NCBI GenBank assembly: GCA_024663395.1
Contig: JANFAH010000027.1
Span: forward strand, 124,001 to 188,000
Length of the DNA stretch: 64,000 bases
Direction of reading: 5' to 3'
Origin: Pisolithus tinctorius
Lineage: Eukaryota > Basidiomycota > Agaricomycetes > Boletales > Pisolithaceae
In this document: one piece after another, positions 1 to 15,100 of the stretch
How the letters are laid out: each line of letters starts with the position of its first letter
Numbering within the stretch: the first letter of the stretch is position 1
The notes under the pieces: model-generated
What the model was told of the DNA's origin: nothing
The model's database searches: none
What the model saw: the letters and a program-made list of their open reading frames with translations, nothing else
Position numbers and translations under genes: made by a program

Positions 1-516
1 CACTGGAAGCATTTCTCAGTTTCTTTGCTGAAAACATTTTTTTAAAAAGATTGAAAAATGAGACTCTTTAATTTGGGATGTTTTTGTGACAAATATTGTA
101 AAAACACATAGCATTTGTATTGTCTATTATGCATCACAAAATGCCACCAGAAAATCTTAATCTTTGCATATAAAAAACTATGGATATTCAACAGAATGAT
201 TTTGAACACAATATGTGTGATACATTGTAAATAATTTTCCAATATATGTCACTTTTTTTCGGATTTAACAATCTGCTTTTTTATGAGCAGAAAGTGTAAA
301 AAGTAGGAAGTATTTATTTAGCCCAAGTATTGTATTGCAACAATGAATTGTGTGCTGAAGCTCATATGAAAAACATTGTGCTTCTTTTATGCTCAAACAT
401 GTAATATACAGTGAAATATTTTTCAACAAAAAATAAATCAGAAATGAAATCTTTCCACATTAAAATCAGAAGTCAAAACATCAAAAATTATTTCTAGATG
501 AAACATTGAGTATATC
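1..516. other. AT-rich intergenic tract, no gene seen
   Basis: Strongly AT-rich sequence with many short A and T runs. The only open frames are short and low in complexity. I see no splice-consistent coding exon and no recognisable repeat. It ends at the left inverted repeat of the element at 517-1170. Confidence 0.5.
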
Positions 517-1170
517 ACCTTGTTTACTATGACGCTGCATCTGTAACATTAAACAAACAAAAATAAAACACCTGATTGCACGACTTTTGCAGTAATGCGC
601 AGAAAATTTGCAGGTGGCTGTGCCCACAGCTACTGACTAAGCACGGCACGTGCACGGAAGAGCGAGCGAGTTAGGGCTACACGCACTCCTCGCCCGTTCC
701 TCGGGACTCGTTTCGATGCTACTGTACATAACCTATGTAATAATGGGTATTTTTCCAAGAAACGGGCCCAAATTCGCTAGGCCAGTGATGACTTGTGGCG
801 CGGAGTGCGGTCACATGAATTTGCAGGTGGCGATGCCGTGGGAATTTCCCGAAGGAGCAATCCCGCCACCAGGCGGGAGGGGCGGGGGAGGGGGTCGAGC
901 GTTCGAGCGGGCCTTGTGGGGCATCACGGCCTCGTGGATTGGGCGGGATGACTGGGGAGGGTGCCGACGAACTGTGTTCACGTCCTGCCTACGTTTATCT
1001 ATTTTATCTGCCCTCCTAGCTAGCGCAAAGTGGTGCAAGGTGGCTGTGTTAAAAATTATGCAGGGGTAGTATAAAAAGTTGCGCAGGAGCAGTACTGCAA
1101 AAGTCGCGCAATCAGGTGTTTTATTTTTGTTTGTTTAATGTTACAGATGCAGCGTCATAGTTTACAAGGT
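517..1170. mobile_element. Non-autonomous element with long terminal inverted repeats
   Basis: Positions 517-599 and about 1090-1170 are inverted copies of each other. The left arm contains ACTATGACGCTGCATCTGTA (528-547) and the right arm contains its exact reverse complement up to 1163. The match runs about 65 bp almost unbroken, then weakens to the outermost ACCTTGT / ACAAGGT. The ~490-bp interior is GC-rich, unlike both flanks. It repeats AATTTGCAGGTGGC at about 606 and 820, and its open frames do not resemble any protein I know. This is the structure of a TIR DNA transposon derivative of the MITE kind. I cannot assign a superfamily, and no clear target-site duplication is visible beside the arms. 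Confidence 0.7.
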
Positions 1171-1661
1171 CACTGCACCCCGAAAATTGAGACGCTTTTT
1201 TCGACATCCGCGCATATGCCTCAACAACAAGTCCGCGCGGCAAATCCCACCAGCCACCTCACAACTGTAGCATGCTTGGGCATGGTAAACAAGGTGCCTG
1301 CCGGCGATGACGGCCCTGTTCTAGTTATTACACATGCCAAGAGCAATTGATACAGTATGGAATGCTGATGCACATATGGTGTGCTGGGATCACTAATAAT
1401 ATACTCAATATTTTATCCAGAAATAATGTTTGATTGAGAGTATTACAGATGACATCCTCATTCCTTGCATCACAGGTGTCTCCATTCATTCGCGTCTGTT
1501 GCATTCCTGTCTCTGACCGTGACTCGAGCCTCTCCCGGTCGTCTTCCTCGTCACCATCCTACACGGCCTCAGGTCCCAGACAGGTGTACGCGTCATGAAT
1601 GTGTGTACTGCAGATACTGACTCTAATCTCTACTCGGAAACCTCACACGCCACGCACACAG
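1171..1661. other. Intergenic, nothing recognised
   Basis: No coding exon or repeat could be supported. It probably holds decayed upstream parts of the permease remnant that follows, but I could not align any of it. Confidence 0.3.
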
Positions 1662-2022
1662 ATCCTCACTGCGCTCAAAATCGCGATCTTCGTCTTTATC
1701 GTGGTATCAGGCTGGGTAGTCTTATTCGAGGAGACGGGTGTCAAAGGCCTCATGCTAACTTCTGCAATGAGTTGGTGAGTAGCTCAATGAATAGCAATAA
1801 CGTGTGCGTTTCTCGCTTTCTTTTCCCCCGCGACGCATTTTCTCGTTCTCTGCAGTTCCCTCCCCAACCCGAACTCCACGGACGCGGCATGCCCGCGTAC
1901 GTGAATATGCACGTGGATTCGACCGCCGATTACAGTACGCAACTGCTACATTCAAAGTCCTCAACCCTTTCGCAGGCACGTCCAACGTCAACTACGCCCT
2001 CAACAACGTCTGTAACCCCGTC
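1662..2022 (+). pseudogene. Remnant of an amino-acid (methionine-type) permease gene
   Basis: Three exon-like pieces read as part of an APC/LAT-family transporter. The first (1662-1774) encodes a hydrophobic helix beginning ILTALKIAIFVFIV and ends at a good GTGAGT donor. After a short linking exon, a piece near 1936-2015 reads YATATFKVLNPFAG and then SNVNYALNNVCNPV. That resembles the conserved 'F.G..N.NYVLNEV..P' loop of fungal high-affinity methionine permeases. Nothing recognisable precedes or follows it: the N-terminal helices and the whole second half are missing, so it cannot make a 10-12-helix transporter. The family call rests on recalled motif similarity only. Confidence 0.5.
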
Positions 2023-2690
2023 CTCTTAGGCTGGGCGTATGTACCGCCAAACAAATGCAGCCAAATAAAGACCCAATAGTTGTCAAGTTCGTTGCGGCTT
2101 TCGGGTTCCAGGGACTTTCCGAATACTAGAACCCAAAGATTCGCTTGCAATGATGCTGTGGTTCTCAGTCCAAATATGCATGGAAAACCGGACAATGGCA
2201 CTCTCGAACGTGCAAGTGCTTTACTTGCTGCACTTTTGCACTACTAACCTAGACACATGGCTCACCCCAGGTTAATTCTGTCTGGTGCCCTCCTTCCGAC
2301 TTAATGAACTGACATACGAAGGTCCTCTTGGACTTCGGCGGAACGCCGAAAGCACTTGCCTGCTCGGACGTACGATTGTCCGGCTTTCCATAAGCTTTTA
2401 TGACGCGATCACTGCAATTAGCCTGCTGCCAAGTTACAAGAACTAGACACGAACTTTCGCAGTAAAGTTGACATCGAAAGTTGACCCACACGAATCTCGC
2501 GAGCGCGGTTCATGATTCACACCCAGGGCAAGCAGATGTAAAGTCCTTGTCACTTCCTCCAACTAGTCTGCTCCGCTTTCAAATCCGTACCCTGCACTTG
2601 AGTCGTTGACGAAAGCACCTTTGGTGAATGGTTTTGTGTTCAGTGCTGCATGAGCTCAGCAGAAATGTTTCCAGGTGAACTTGCTATGCA
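2023..2690. other. Intergenic, nothing recognised
   Basis: Short open frames only, on both strands, none with splice-consistent continuation. It lies between the permease remnant and the decayed monooxygenase copy. Confidence 0.3.
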
Positions 2691-3660
2691 TCATGCGACT
2701 TCATTCTTGCTAGTAACCCAACTAAGCTGGCCACCCGATTCCCGCCGTGGCTTTTGGAAGATCCATAAATAACATCTATCACGACTCGATACATCGAAAC
2801 CAAAGTTTCGAGCTATAGTGACAGGTTCACGACAACGACGCAGAGTATTCTTGCACGCCTCCACCACAGTGGCTGGCGCTATCATCCCAACATATCCATC
2901 CGGTCGGAAAATCACAAAGGTAACGGATATGGAACTAATGCCAAACCTCTCTTAGGCTCCCCCAACTCTGTTCCCCGTAACATCGGTGCCAGCGCATAAG
3001 ACTCTGAAAGGTTTAAACATGGAAGTAAGTTGCATGTCCCAGCGAGGCGAACTCACTTGGATCAATGAGGTGAAAAACCAGAGGTTCGCTAAGGCAATTA
3101 TACCTCTCATTTTTACCCGCTACGATAGTTACGAGGTCAAGCATGAACAAAGAAGTCTGGCCATCCATACAATATTTCTGCAGAACCCCGTGCGCGAACT
3201 CGACTCAGCGGCAAGCGCATTGGTTTCCACAAGGCAGGATTCCACCGCGGTCCCTGGAAAAACGAGAACCTTAAAACTAATGCCAACAGGTAACAGATTT
3301 AAATCGCGAGTTTCTACCGGCCGCGCATTTGCTGCGTGGACGAAGACTTAAGCGAGCACGCGCTGCCCAACAACGAGATTCTCCACACAATACTAATGCA
3401 AGGACCGTAGTGTATGCATATGCCAATCGTGAAATCACTGGTGGTCTGGTATGCCCGGTGGGAGAGGTAGGTGGGAACGTTGTCGGCTCAGGCGGAGCTC
3501 TACAGGGGTTCAATTATTTATGCACTTGAAGAATCTTCGTGGGATGTGGATATGCCGTCTCAGTTATCTGGCGTGCTCGGATGCACTCTCAACATATGCG
3601 TTTTTGTTGACCTTTATTTTATCTCGATAACAGGACCTCCTCCAAAATTCATAGATAACA
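2691..3660 (-). pseudogene. Decayed tandem copy of the 3' half of the flavin monooxygenase gene
   Basis: This segment aligns in order with the 3' half of the intact monooxygenase gene just upstream on the same strand. About 2850-2915 encodes RPDGYVGMIAP, matching RPDGYIGMLAP of the intact gene. About 3290-3390 matches the stretch near 4490-4580, including the 'ttgggcagcg' and 'cgtccgcgca' blocks. About 3500-3560 matches the exon end and intron near 4680-4740. Reading frames are broken by stops and indels, and the FAD-binding N-terminal half is absent. It is best explained as a partial tandem duplication followed by decay. Low-level transcription cannot be excluded, but a functional enzyme can. 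Confidence 0.75.
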
Positions 3661-3995
3661 TCTCGCCACTCGATGCTCGCCCGCCCGGGACAGGGATCCC
3701 CCAATGCATTGGTTCGTCGCAAAGAACGACAAGGCGGACCTGCTGGCATGTACGTAAATGGCTTCAATCATTGCCTCAGACCCATCCCGAGAGACAGTCA
3801 GTGTCGGAAATGGCACCGCTTCGAGTGACCGGTAACCTTGGACGACGAAGACACTATAGTTGAAGCCAGTTTCTCAGAAATATTCAATATGCACTTGTCG
3901 ACGTCGTAGTTGGGTGCCCCTACCAATGTTAATCTCTTCGTTTCTCACTGACAGAATCTAATTACGGCTCGATACATTGTACATTGAATTCAAAG

Positions 3996-6687
<2,692 letters not shown>

Positions 6688-7465
6688 GATAATAGCACGA
6701 CGAAAGAAGACGCGATTCCCTACCGGTACGACCGGGCTGTCCCTCATGTATAGAGACCCGGTAGTCTTGTTACTTGCCGATTCGGTGGACCAAAATACAT
6801 GATGACTGCGCAGTCACTGGGCTTTGATGCATACTGAGGTAGTATCTAGGCAGACCTTGCTGTAAGGAGGAAAGCTCAATGCATGTTGCGTACCGCCCAA
6901 ACCAACCGGCCTTTCAATATGAAGGGATCGAGTCAGGTTCTGTGCTTGTTCGTTCTGGCTGGGAGACATGGATGACATGTATTCGTGGTACGTAGAGAAG
7001 GCAGAGCTGCCAGTGTTTGGCTTCGAACAGTTGGAGAGGCAGGAGTTGGCACTGGTGGACATCAAGCTGAATGTTGAAGCTAAGATACACAACTTTTGCA
7101 CTGCTGTACATTCTTTCTGCTGGGTGACAACGTACCTCTTAGTCTGAATAACAGGTATCCAGACTATTCGGCTTGCCCATCGGTTTTAAAAGCGCGATTG
7201 TCCGGCTTTTCATGAAAGCTCTCAGTGCATTGCACTCTCAAGTGTCTAAGACTCTAAGGTACGCCAGCACTACTTGTTGAACAGGGTCGGTTCTCGGGAA
7301 ATATCCACCTCGTCATGCTGTGTTACCCGCAGCTACCCGGTAGCGTTCCTTGTCACCCCCACAAGATGAATTTCATAAGAGGGGACAGGGGCCAAGCTGG
7401 CCCAGTCGTCTTAGGGGATCTGCATCCTCCCGCCAACTGTTGTCTAGTGAACGTCCGGCGCACCC
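6688..7465. promoter_or_regulatory. Shared intergenic region between divergent monooxygenase and GT90 genes
   Basis: These 778 bp separate two genes that point away from each other, so both promoters must lie here. Open frames on either strand are short and do not splice into anything recognisable. I could not identify a specific element with confidence. Confidence 0.45.
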
Positions 7466-9601
7466 ATGGTCAAGCGAACGAGAAGTCGAATTGTTAAATT
7501 CACAGGGACCGTTGCTCTTTGCTGCGCTGTCATTGTTCTACTCACCTTCCCCACCTTTCTTGGACAGCCAAATGCTTACGTTCAGGTCTTCTCTATTGTC
7601 GATTTCTCTCCGCTGAAAGACCACGATGCACTCTCAGTTCCTCGCAACACTAGACCATTCTTTTCTCTCGAGAAACACACGTACACGAGCGACGGCCTCC
7701 TAATCGTAAACCCGAACGGCCCTCACCCGATTTTTGAACTCATGCGAGATGCAAAGGCGTCGTGGAATGCTAAGCTTTCACGTGCAAGTAAGACACTGGA
7801 GGAGGCTATTACGGAGTATAGACGGCGCTACAAGCGTGCACCTCCCTTGGGATTCGATAAATGGTGAGAATGTATATGTGGTTGTTGATATTGGGTTAAC
7901 AGTCATTCGCCTTCGGTGCAGGTGGGAGTATGTCGTCAAATACGATGTCCAACTTCCGGACGAGTATGACGAGATTTATCACGATCTCGAGCCGTATTGG
8001 GGGCTTGACCCAGCGGACCTTGCCAAATCAGTAGAAGAACTCGCCACCTGGGACGACATCTTCACTGTCGAGAAAACCTCTTCGAATTCCGGCCTCGTGA
8101 TCGTTAATGCGACTGTTCCGGAAAGCAACCGTGTCTTGCGTGATCGTATCGAAGCGATCATTGATTTAACGAAGGACTTTGGTTCAGACCTTCCGCCTAT
8201 GCGCATTCAATTGTCTCCGCGTGATGACCCACGCATGCATACAGATTGGAGAATTAGAGATATGGCTCTGAGTGCTGCCAGACAAGGGACCAGTAAGTCG
8301 ATTCCTGTTTGTCATGGAGGAGTACTGGAATGACCTGAGCTCGATGACGACGACGCTTTTCAGCCATCCCACAAAGTCGCTTGCCGCCTATCACCGAGGG
8401 CGGTTGGATGCAGGCATGTCCTCCGAATTCTCCAGCGCGGCTCAACCCTCCGGTGCTTCCCCCCCTCGACGGTTCCAACCCTATGCTATCTAACATGACA
8501 GTACCCAAGTCATTTATTGTGTCGCATCGTACTGCCATGGATCCTTGTTATCATCCAGAGATCCTGATATCTCATGGACAGTTCCTTTCGCATCGCCAAG
8601 GGCCGCTGCCACACCATACGCTCGTCCCTCTATTCTCGCACTGTGGTACACTCCTTCATCATGACATTCGTCCTCCAATTCCCTATGGGTGGACTTCCGG
8701 TAACGACTCCGAAGCTCTCGGTGACGTGCCATGGTCTGAAAAAGTTGATGAACGACTTGATTGGAGGGGAAGTCCGACGGGTATGTATGCTTCGCCCGAA
8801 ACACTTTGGATGCACGCCCACCGGCAGCGATTGGTGAAGTTGACGAGTACGATCGAAGGGAACACCAGCGTCCTGTGTGTTCCTTTAGACGCCTCGAGTC
8901 CTGTCGGTGAACCTTTACAATTGCGAATGGCAAGAGTCAATCCGGCATGGATGGATGTCGCATTTTCAGGGAAACCGCTTGCGTGCGAAGAAAATGCTGG
9001 GACATGCAAGTTGATGGAAGAGATGTTTGAATTCCGGAGGGTGCAAGGAAGAAAAGAGGAAGGGAGGTACAAGTTCATACTGGATGTGAGGCCCAGTAGT
9101 CTACATGCTCCATCCGATGTCGCACTAACCTTGCAATCATACAGGTTGATGGAAATGGCTGGTCTGGTCGTTTCAAGAGACTTGTCACCAGCAACGCACT
9201 GATACTCAAGGCGTCCGTGTATCCAGAATGGTGCGTGTGGTAGAGCAACGAACCACGGGATTTTCACAACAATTGATCAATAACCAACTGACAGGTACAC
9301 ATCCCGCATTGCTGAATGGGTGCATTACGTTCCCATCCAGGTCACCTATGCTGATCTGTATGATGTCGTCGCATTTTTCCGAAACCATGACGAGGCGGCG
9401 GCGAAGATTGCAAGTGCGGGTAAGGAGTGGAGCCAACGGTTCTGGCGGAAGGAAGATATGAGCGCGTACTTATATAGGTCAGCCTGGCGTTTCTTTTCCG
9501 TGGTCTCTTTCACGTTGTGACTGCGATTTCTTCACAGATTGCTTTTGGAATATGCGCGCGTGATGAGCGTTGATCGCGAGTCAATGTCGTATAGCGGATG
9601 A
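7466..9601 (+). CDS. Glycosyltransferase family 90 (CAP10-like) protein
   Basis: Type II membrane glycosyltransferase of family GT90, the family of Cryptococcus Cap10 and of O-xylosyl/glucosyltransferases. It is expected in the Golgi, where it would add sugars to glycans. The N-terminus has a basic stretch and one membrane anchor (about residues 12-34). The family blocks follow: DGLLIVNPNGPHPIFEL, YRRRYKRAPPLGFDKWWEYV, the WRGSPTGMYA region, and DGNGWSGRFKRLVTSNALI across a splice. Near the end come YPEWYTSRIAEWVHYVPIQV and EWSQRFWRKEDMSAYLYR, finishing LLEYARVMSVDRESMSYSG. All exons join in frame, giving roughly 600 aa, the usual length for basidiomycete members. Pieces of its 3' end recur in front of helicase copies A and B. 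Confidence 0.88.
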
Positions 9602-11149
9602 ACACTGATTGGACTTCTGGTCAACCCGGGATTTATGGTGGACCTAATTTTATTGCCCTTAAGTTACACGTAGTGTCGTATCAACTTTGAATCTTGTGTA
9701 TAGGTGCTCATGAGTTCAGGTTATGAACTTTTCATCCTTACCGGGGCCAAGAATGGAAGGTTCTGTGTTGGAGTGACGGGATTTGGTGCAGGTAGAAAAG
9801 AAGCCGTACAACTCAGTGCAGAACCGAAGTTCTGTCAGGGATCATAGATGATGCGAGAAATTCGTGATGTCAACGATTGTCCCAACTCCCTCTGACGTAT
9901 TCCAGCCGGGACCCAACGCATATATTGTGTCTCCTTCATGCCCAAAGCGCCTAGCCTCGTGTAAGTGGATTGTTCGGCCATATCCAATGTCAGAGCCAGG
10001 GGGGAGGGGGCCAGGACTTTGGGTATGTATGTGGGGACTTACCCTTCCCCTTAGTCGAATGTGGGAGGTCTGTCGGCTACCAGCAATATTAACTCGATGA
10101 AGGGGCCTGCGCCACGCGCTCAGGGCGTTTGGGCTCAAAGCGTTGTCGTCGTTCAGTGGCTGAGCATGGGCGGCGATGAGCCCGACGTGTCGCTGTGGAG
10201 AAAGCCGTCCTGTGTACCTTTTGAACCAGCCACCGCCCCTCTCCGGAGGGGGCAGTTAGGTTCATTTGTTTAGACTTGAGTTTCAGGCCTTTAGGACCGT
10301 CAGGACATCGAAAAAGTGCGTACTATAGGCATATGTATGTGTGCCAGAATGGGCTTGACGTGGACACGGACCAGGGAAACCTTGTTGGCCTCCGCCTTAT
10401 GACCTGTAGCCCCTTGTGAATCGAGTGAGGAACATGCGTTGTGTTCCGGTCATCCAACCTGAAACCGACGACATTCTCCCCAATGTCTGGACTGTACAAA
10501 CCATATGCACTGTGATCTGTCGAGGCTACAAATATGCTGCTCTCTTGTGAGAGATAGGTACATTTTTGCGACTCACTCACCCCATCCGGAACTGGTGCCA
10601 TTATCCGCCCAATGCTCATGTCCAAGCTCGCCTTACGGGTCCGATCAGATGGTCCATGGCCAAAGGGGTTTGCCCTCCGTCGTTTTTGCTTGCTCGACTC
10701 CTATCTTGTTAGAACCGCGTCTACGCTTCTTCTAGCGCGAGTGCTTGTCTTCGCTTGAGTTAGACTCCGAGTCGGGACCACTTCCTTCAGAATCTACTGG
10801 TGGATCCCAAGGGCTAGCACGGATCTGGGATATCGTCAGTGAAAGAAATCAACATGGACGGTGAGGCGAGATGAGGTGCAAACCTTGTCAATCTCCCAGT
10901 CGAGCTCCAAAACATGTTCGACTCCTAACCCTGTCTCCCTTACTCAAGAAATGTTGTATTCAACCTATCGTGTTTGGTTCTGTGAAACGCAAATGACTGG
11001 TTGGGAAAGATGCGAAACCCTTTTGCCTAGAGACAAGTAACAAAAAAAAAATTAGGCGATCGCAGATGTAATGAAGGCATGCAGAAGAAGAAAGTTTGGT
11101 AAACTTGTGTCAAGCTCGCTGCCGGTGTACCAAGGCTAGTCAGCTTTCA
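9602..11149. other. Intergenic with exon-like fragments, no supported gene
   Basis: About 9640-9830 is the 3' flank of the GT90 gene and recurs near 11570-11720 and 20060-20240. On the minus strand, 10740-10830 encodes an acidic exon-like tail reading DSEGSGPDSESNSSEDKHSR before a stop. It has a plausible intron and a short upstream exon ending near 10895. Frames at 9842-10138 and 10323-10625 (minus) are open but unrecognised. These may be pieces of one decayed or unknown minus-strand gene, but I could not join them convincingly. Confidence 0.3.
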
Positions 11150-11540
11150 TATCTAAGACGTTAACGTCCTGTATCCCGAGGGGTGCGTGCGGTAGAGGAA
11201 CGAACCACATGAACTGATCAACGACCAACTGGCAGGCACATATCCCCATTGCCGAACGGGTACAATACTATGTTCCCAACCCGTCGAACGCACGCTGATC
11301 TGTGATGCCATCGTGTTTTTCCGTAACCATGGCGAGGCGGTGGCGAGGCCTGCGGGAAAGTGTGGTGTGGAGCCAGTGGTTCTAGAGAAAGGAAGACATC
11401 GGCGCGTATCTGTATAGGTGAGCCTCGTGGTCATTTCTTTGGTAGTTGTTTATGTTGTGGCCATGGTTTCCTTCTGGAATATGCACGAGTGATAAGCGTC
11501 GTTGATCCTATCAGGGATGAATATTTGAATATTGATTGAA
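11150..11540 (+). pseudogene. Decayed duplicate of the GT90 3' end (in unit A)
   Basis: Parallels 9195-9600 of the intact GT90 gene block by block: 'gtagag(c/g)aacgaaccac', the two-exon stretch for the IPIQ...FRNH region, the 'ggagccan(c)ggttct' block and the final 'ttctggaatatgc(a/g)cg' exon. Frameshifts, stops and small deletions prevent a reading frame. Similarity continues into the 3' flank (about 11580-11720). This shows that the duplicated unit included the neighbouring gene's tail. Confidence 0.7.
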
Positions 11541-11995
11541 TTGCTGGTCAGCTGGGATTCATGATGGGCACCATTTCCCTTATGTAAGTGATATATTGAT
11601 CTTGCGTGCATACATGGGTGTGGGTTCAGGCCATGCGCATTCCACCGACTCAACGGGGAAGAGGATAAATTCGTGCCCGTGGGAAAGAAGCTGTATGTGC
11701 CACCCTTTCCGAAGATGCACACCTAAGTCTTACTCACCATACGTAACGTTAAATTATCCAGACACAGTGACACCAGGACAATTTACAAGCGCTACAGACT
11801 TCCTTGCAATACGACTCAGGCACATATCCGCACGAGCTGCACGTCCGTATCACTAACTAGTAGATGGACGAGTCGAGGCTTGATACCGCAATGCGGGCAG
11901 GACCCCAAATATGATAACCTTTTCACAGAATCACTGGTCTCGTGGTTCGATATGATCTTCGCTGGGTCCCTTATGGCAGTTGGAGCAGGTAGGGG

Positions 11996-12064
11996 CCCTT
12001 GATGGGTTTTGAGGGCGTAGCTGTTATCAACCCCCCACAAACTCCCCCACTTGAAGACGGTACT
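11996..12064 (+). promoter_or_regulatory. Conserved block upstream of helicase gene A
   Basis: A ~68-bp block starting CCCTTGATGGGTTTTGAGGG and containing a run CCCCCCACAAACTCCCC lies about 70-135 bp before the helicase start codon. It is nearly identical to 20523-20590 before gene B (about three differences), while the sequence around it has diverged much more. A looser version precedes gene C (about 33386-33470). This suggests a conserved promoter or 5'-UTR element; the function is unknown. Confidence 0.5.
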
Positions 12065-12132
12065 CCTTGAACCTTCGAAAGCTCGACCTTACTTGCATTA
12101 GTACAGACCTCGAGCTATTCAAGTGATAAGAA

Positions 12133-15100
12133 ATGGCTATAACACTAGACCTGGACAAGTTCTCTGTCCATAAACTCCAAACTGAAGAAGGGATGGAGGT
12201 CGCATTCAGGAATTTGAACGACGCGTTGGCTAGAAGTCACATTGAGGGCGTGGTATGCGACCTCCTATCGAGACCGGGCCTCTTTGTGTACATATTTTCT
12301 GGTAAGTTGTCTCCGTGTGGCACATCGAGTGAAGTTTAGCAAGCGTTCATCCTGTAGTCTTCCCAACTGCCGCATCTCTGCGCATAAAGATCATCGACGC
12401 CTTCCCCTTGGATCCGCAAATAATCCGACAATCTTTTGTTCCATCGCTTCTCTCAACATTATCAACGTTTTTCTTCACTCTACCCTCTGACGCGTTCCAT
12501 GGCGACGAATCTCGTACCATCGCAAGATACGAACGTTACGTCATGGACGTTTGGCCCGCAGTGGCCATCTTGTCGTCCATGCCTCTCGGCGCCACGAACG
12601 CCAGCCTCAAGGAGAGGAAAAAAGTTGTTTCTTCTCACGATGCTACCCTTCTTCGCAAATTGAACGTCCAATTGTCTTCTGATTCCTTCGTTGCCGCACA
12701 AGCCTTGGAAGGTGTAATGGCTATCCTGTTGCAAATATTGAACGTGAGTCGGTAGGCTTATTCCCTCACCCGCGATGCTCACACTTAGGGCAGTTTTATC
12801 TTGGTTTATTATCTGATCCACGGTTTTCAACGTCATGCCAGGATGCGTATTTCAGTGCTAGGGGTGAGCGAGATCAAGCAGAAGAGGAAGTAGCGGACGA
12901 GCTGCACTTGGCATACACACGACCTCCTCATCTTGAAGCGACGCTCACTGCATCTGACATAGATCGGTTCGGCGAGTGGACGATTTTAATGGCTAGTAGT
13001 GCAACAAAGGACCTTTTTCAATTGAGACAGCGTAATGCAAAAATAGCCGAATGCGTGCTCAAGAAAATTAGGCAGGTTTCTCTGTGCTCTTCAGAGAACG
13101 CTATGTCACAGTTTTGCATTTGCAGGCAACTTTCGCGAGGTCAATTCTCGGGAAACAACTACAAAGCGCTACATGGACCGTCTCACGGAATCCCTATCTA
13201 TCAAGCCGAGGTTCTAAGCAATCTCCGATTGGTCGTATGTCTTTTTCATGTGAGAAATCTTGGAAAAGCTAATGTCGATGTCCGAAGTATCAAATTGACT
13301 GCGCGCTCAACGATGACGGTCAGGTAGGAGATGTCGATCCCTCCACATGAGATTCCCATCTTACTTGGTTCCAGGAGGAACGCCAGGGTGAGAAGGCATC
13401 ACAAGGTTTTGTACTTCCCTACTCAACTACCGGAAGTCGTCAAAATATATGGAATCTATTCACACAAACAGCTGGACCATATTTGGCCATGGCTCAGCAA
13501 GCTCCTGAGCGGTTGCGGTAAAGAGTATCGACAAAGGTAAGTTTGTATCCTCAACCAGTGGTCGCGCACGACCGTAATGCTCATCTTGCCTAGGTGTACC
13601 ATCAGGGAACGCGCTGAACCAGGCAGCGGGGTTTATCGCCCCGCCACTTTTCTTCCAAGAGTTGGGGACTTTGCTACAGAACAATCTCCCATTTTTGTCA
13701 ATGAAGATGGATCAAATGAGGTTCGTTGAACTCCGTCATTAGTGCCTGCCACTCAGATATCTCGTTTTAGGATCTTAGTTGGCTTGTGTAAGTTAGTATT
13801 TTTCGCAGTTACCTCCGATGTGAATGGTTCTAACAGGTCGAGCAAATATGTCAAGCTGTCGAAGGTGTGCTTTCTTCGAAGTTTCTTTGATTTGAACGGA
13901 GCGCGCTGATCCTAAATCACATTAGGCTTTTCTCAATGGATTGAGGGCGGGACGGGAAGTTGAATTACCGTTCCAACTAACGTTTGTTATAATTTCTTCT
14001 CCTTCTTCCTTACTGAATGCTAGTAAAGGGCGAAAGAATGGCAAATCGTACAATGCCCGACATCCTGCTATGTCATTGGAAGGAGCGGAACGGGGTATGT
14101 GATATCATATACCCTCGAGTGAAATTCAGTTACGGGATACTCTTGAATCAGAAAAACAACCGCTATGGTCTTCAAAATGCTGGGTATCCAGCGTGCTTGG
14201 GAGCAAGTTCCGGGCACCAAAAAACCCCGCCAACTTTTCGTTACCAGATTCCCGGTGCTTGCCGCCAAAGTTGAAGAATTTTTCACAAGTTTGGTGGAAT
14301 CTTTGGCATTGGCGGGATCCACCGAGGATGAACTGAGGAATCTGAGATCTCAAATTCGAAGTGCTGAGCGGGAACGCCCGCGAATGATCAACCCCCTAAA
14401 TGCTCTCAATTATCGCCCCGGAACGCCACAAAAATATAGTGAACTAAGTGACCATGATTTCCCATTGTTTATCACATTCGATCAGGCAGGTGTTTCATTA
14501 CTGCATGGTGCGATACCTAACGGGTAGTTTTTTTGTAGCTGGCGCGGATGATTGCTGCGGATATCCATGTCGATGACCCAACCACCTACGACCGTAACGA
14601 TTCCATACTGGCAAAAGTGTTAAACGATGAAAGCTCTTTCATAACATATGAAGTTTTCAAGACAAAGTATTGGCCCCGGTTAAGTGGCGCATGTCGGGGT
14701 CCATTCGCACGGAATTTCGGTCAGCTGTGACCCCGTTGTTGAATTGAACCCTTGCTAATTCCCCTTAGGCGCATGGCTTGTCTTCAGTGAATTCATGGGT
14801 AAGCATGCGTGTTACAGTGCACGTTTCTCGTTTAACTGAACTTGAAACCAGGTGTAATAAAAGGATCCGAGAAAGCGTTCCATAGCCCCAATGGAATCTT
14901 AGATCGACAAACATATGTGGACCTCTCCGATCGCAATTACCCCGTGTTCGCAGAAGACAGGCATTCACTTTACAGTGCTTTTGAATCATATTCCAAACTG
15001 AAGCGTGAACAATACGGTTATGATATGGCAGATAGGTCTTGTGTTCAGGGTCTTCATGGCGAGCTGTTTTTTCACCCCAGTGATCAGGACCTACGCGATT

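Noticed and set aside
650..1069. 139-aa open frame inside the TIR element as a transposase
   Set aside because: No DDE-like or zinc motifs; low-complexity Gly-rich stretch and an overlapping antisense frame of similar length point to a GC-rich non-coding core.
9842..10625. Minus-strand ORFs at 9842-10138 and 10323-10625 as one gene
   Set aside because: No consistent donors and acceptors link them and no family is recognised; part of the left one overlaps the GT90 3' flank repeat.
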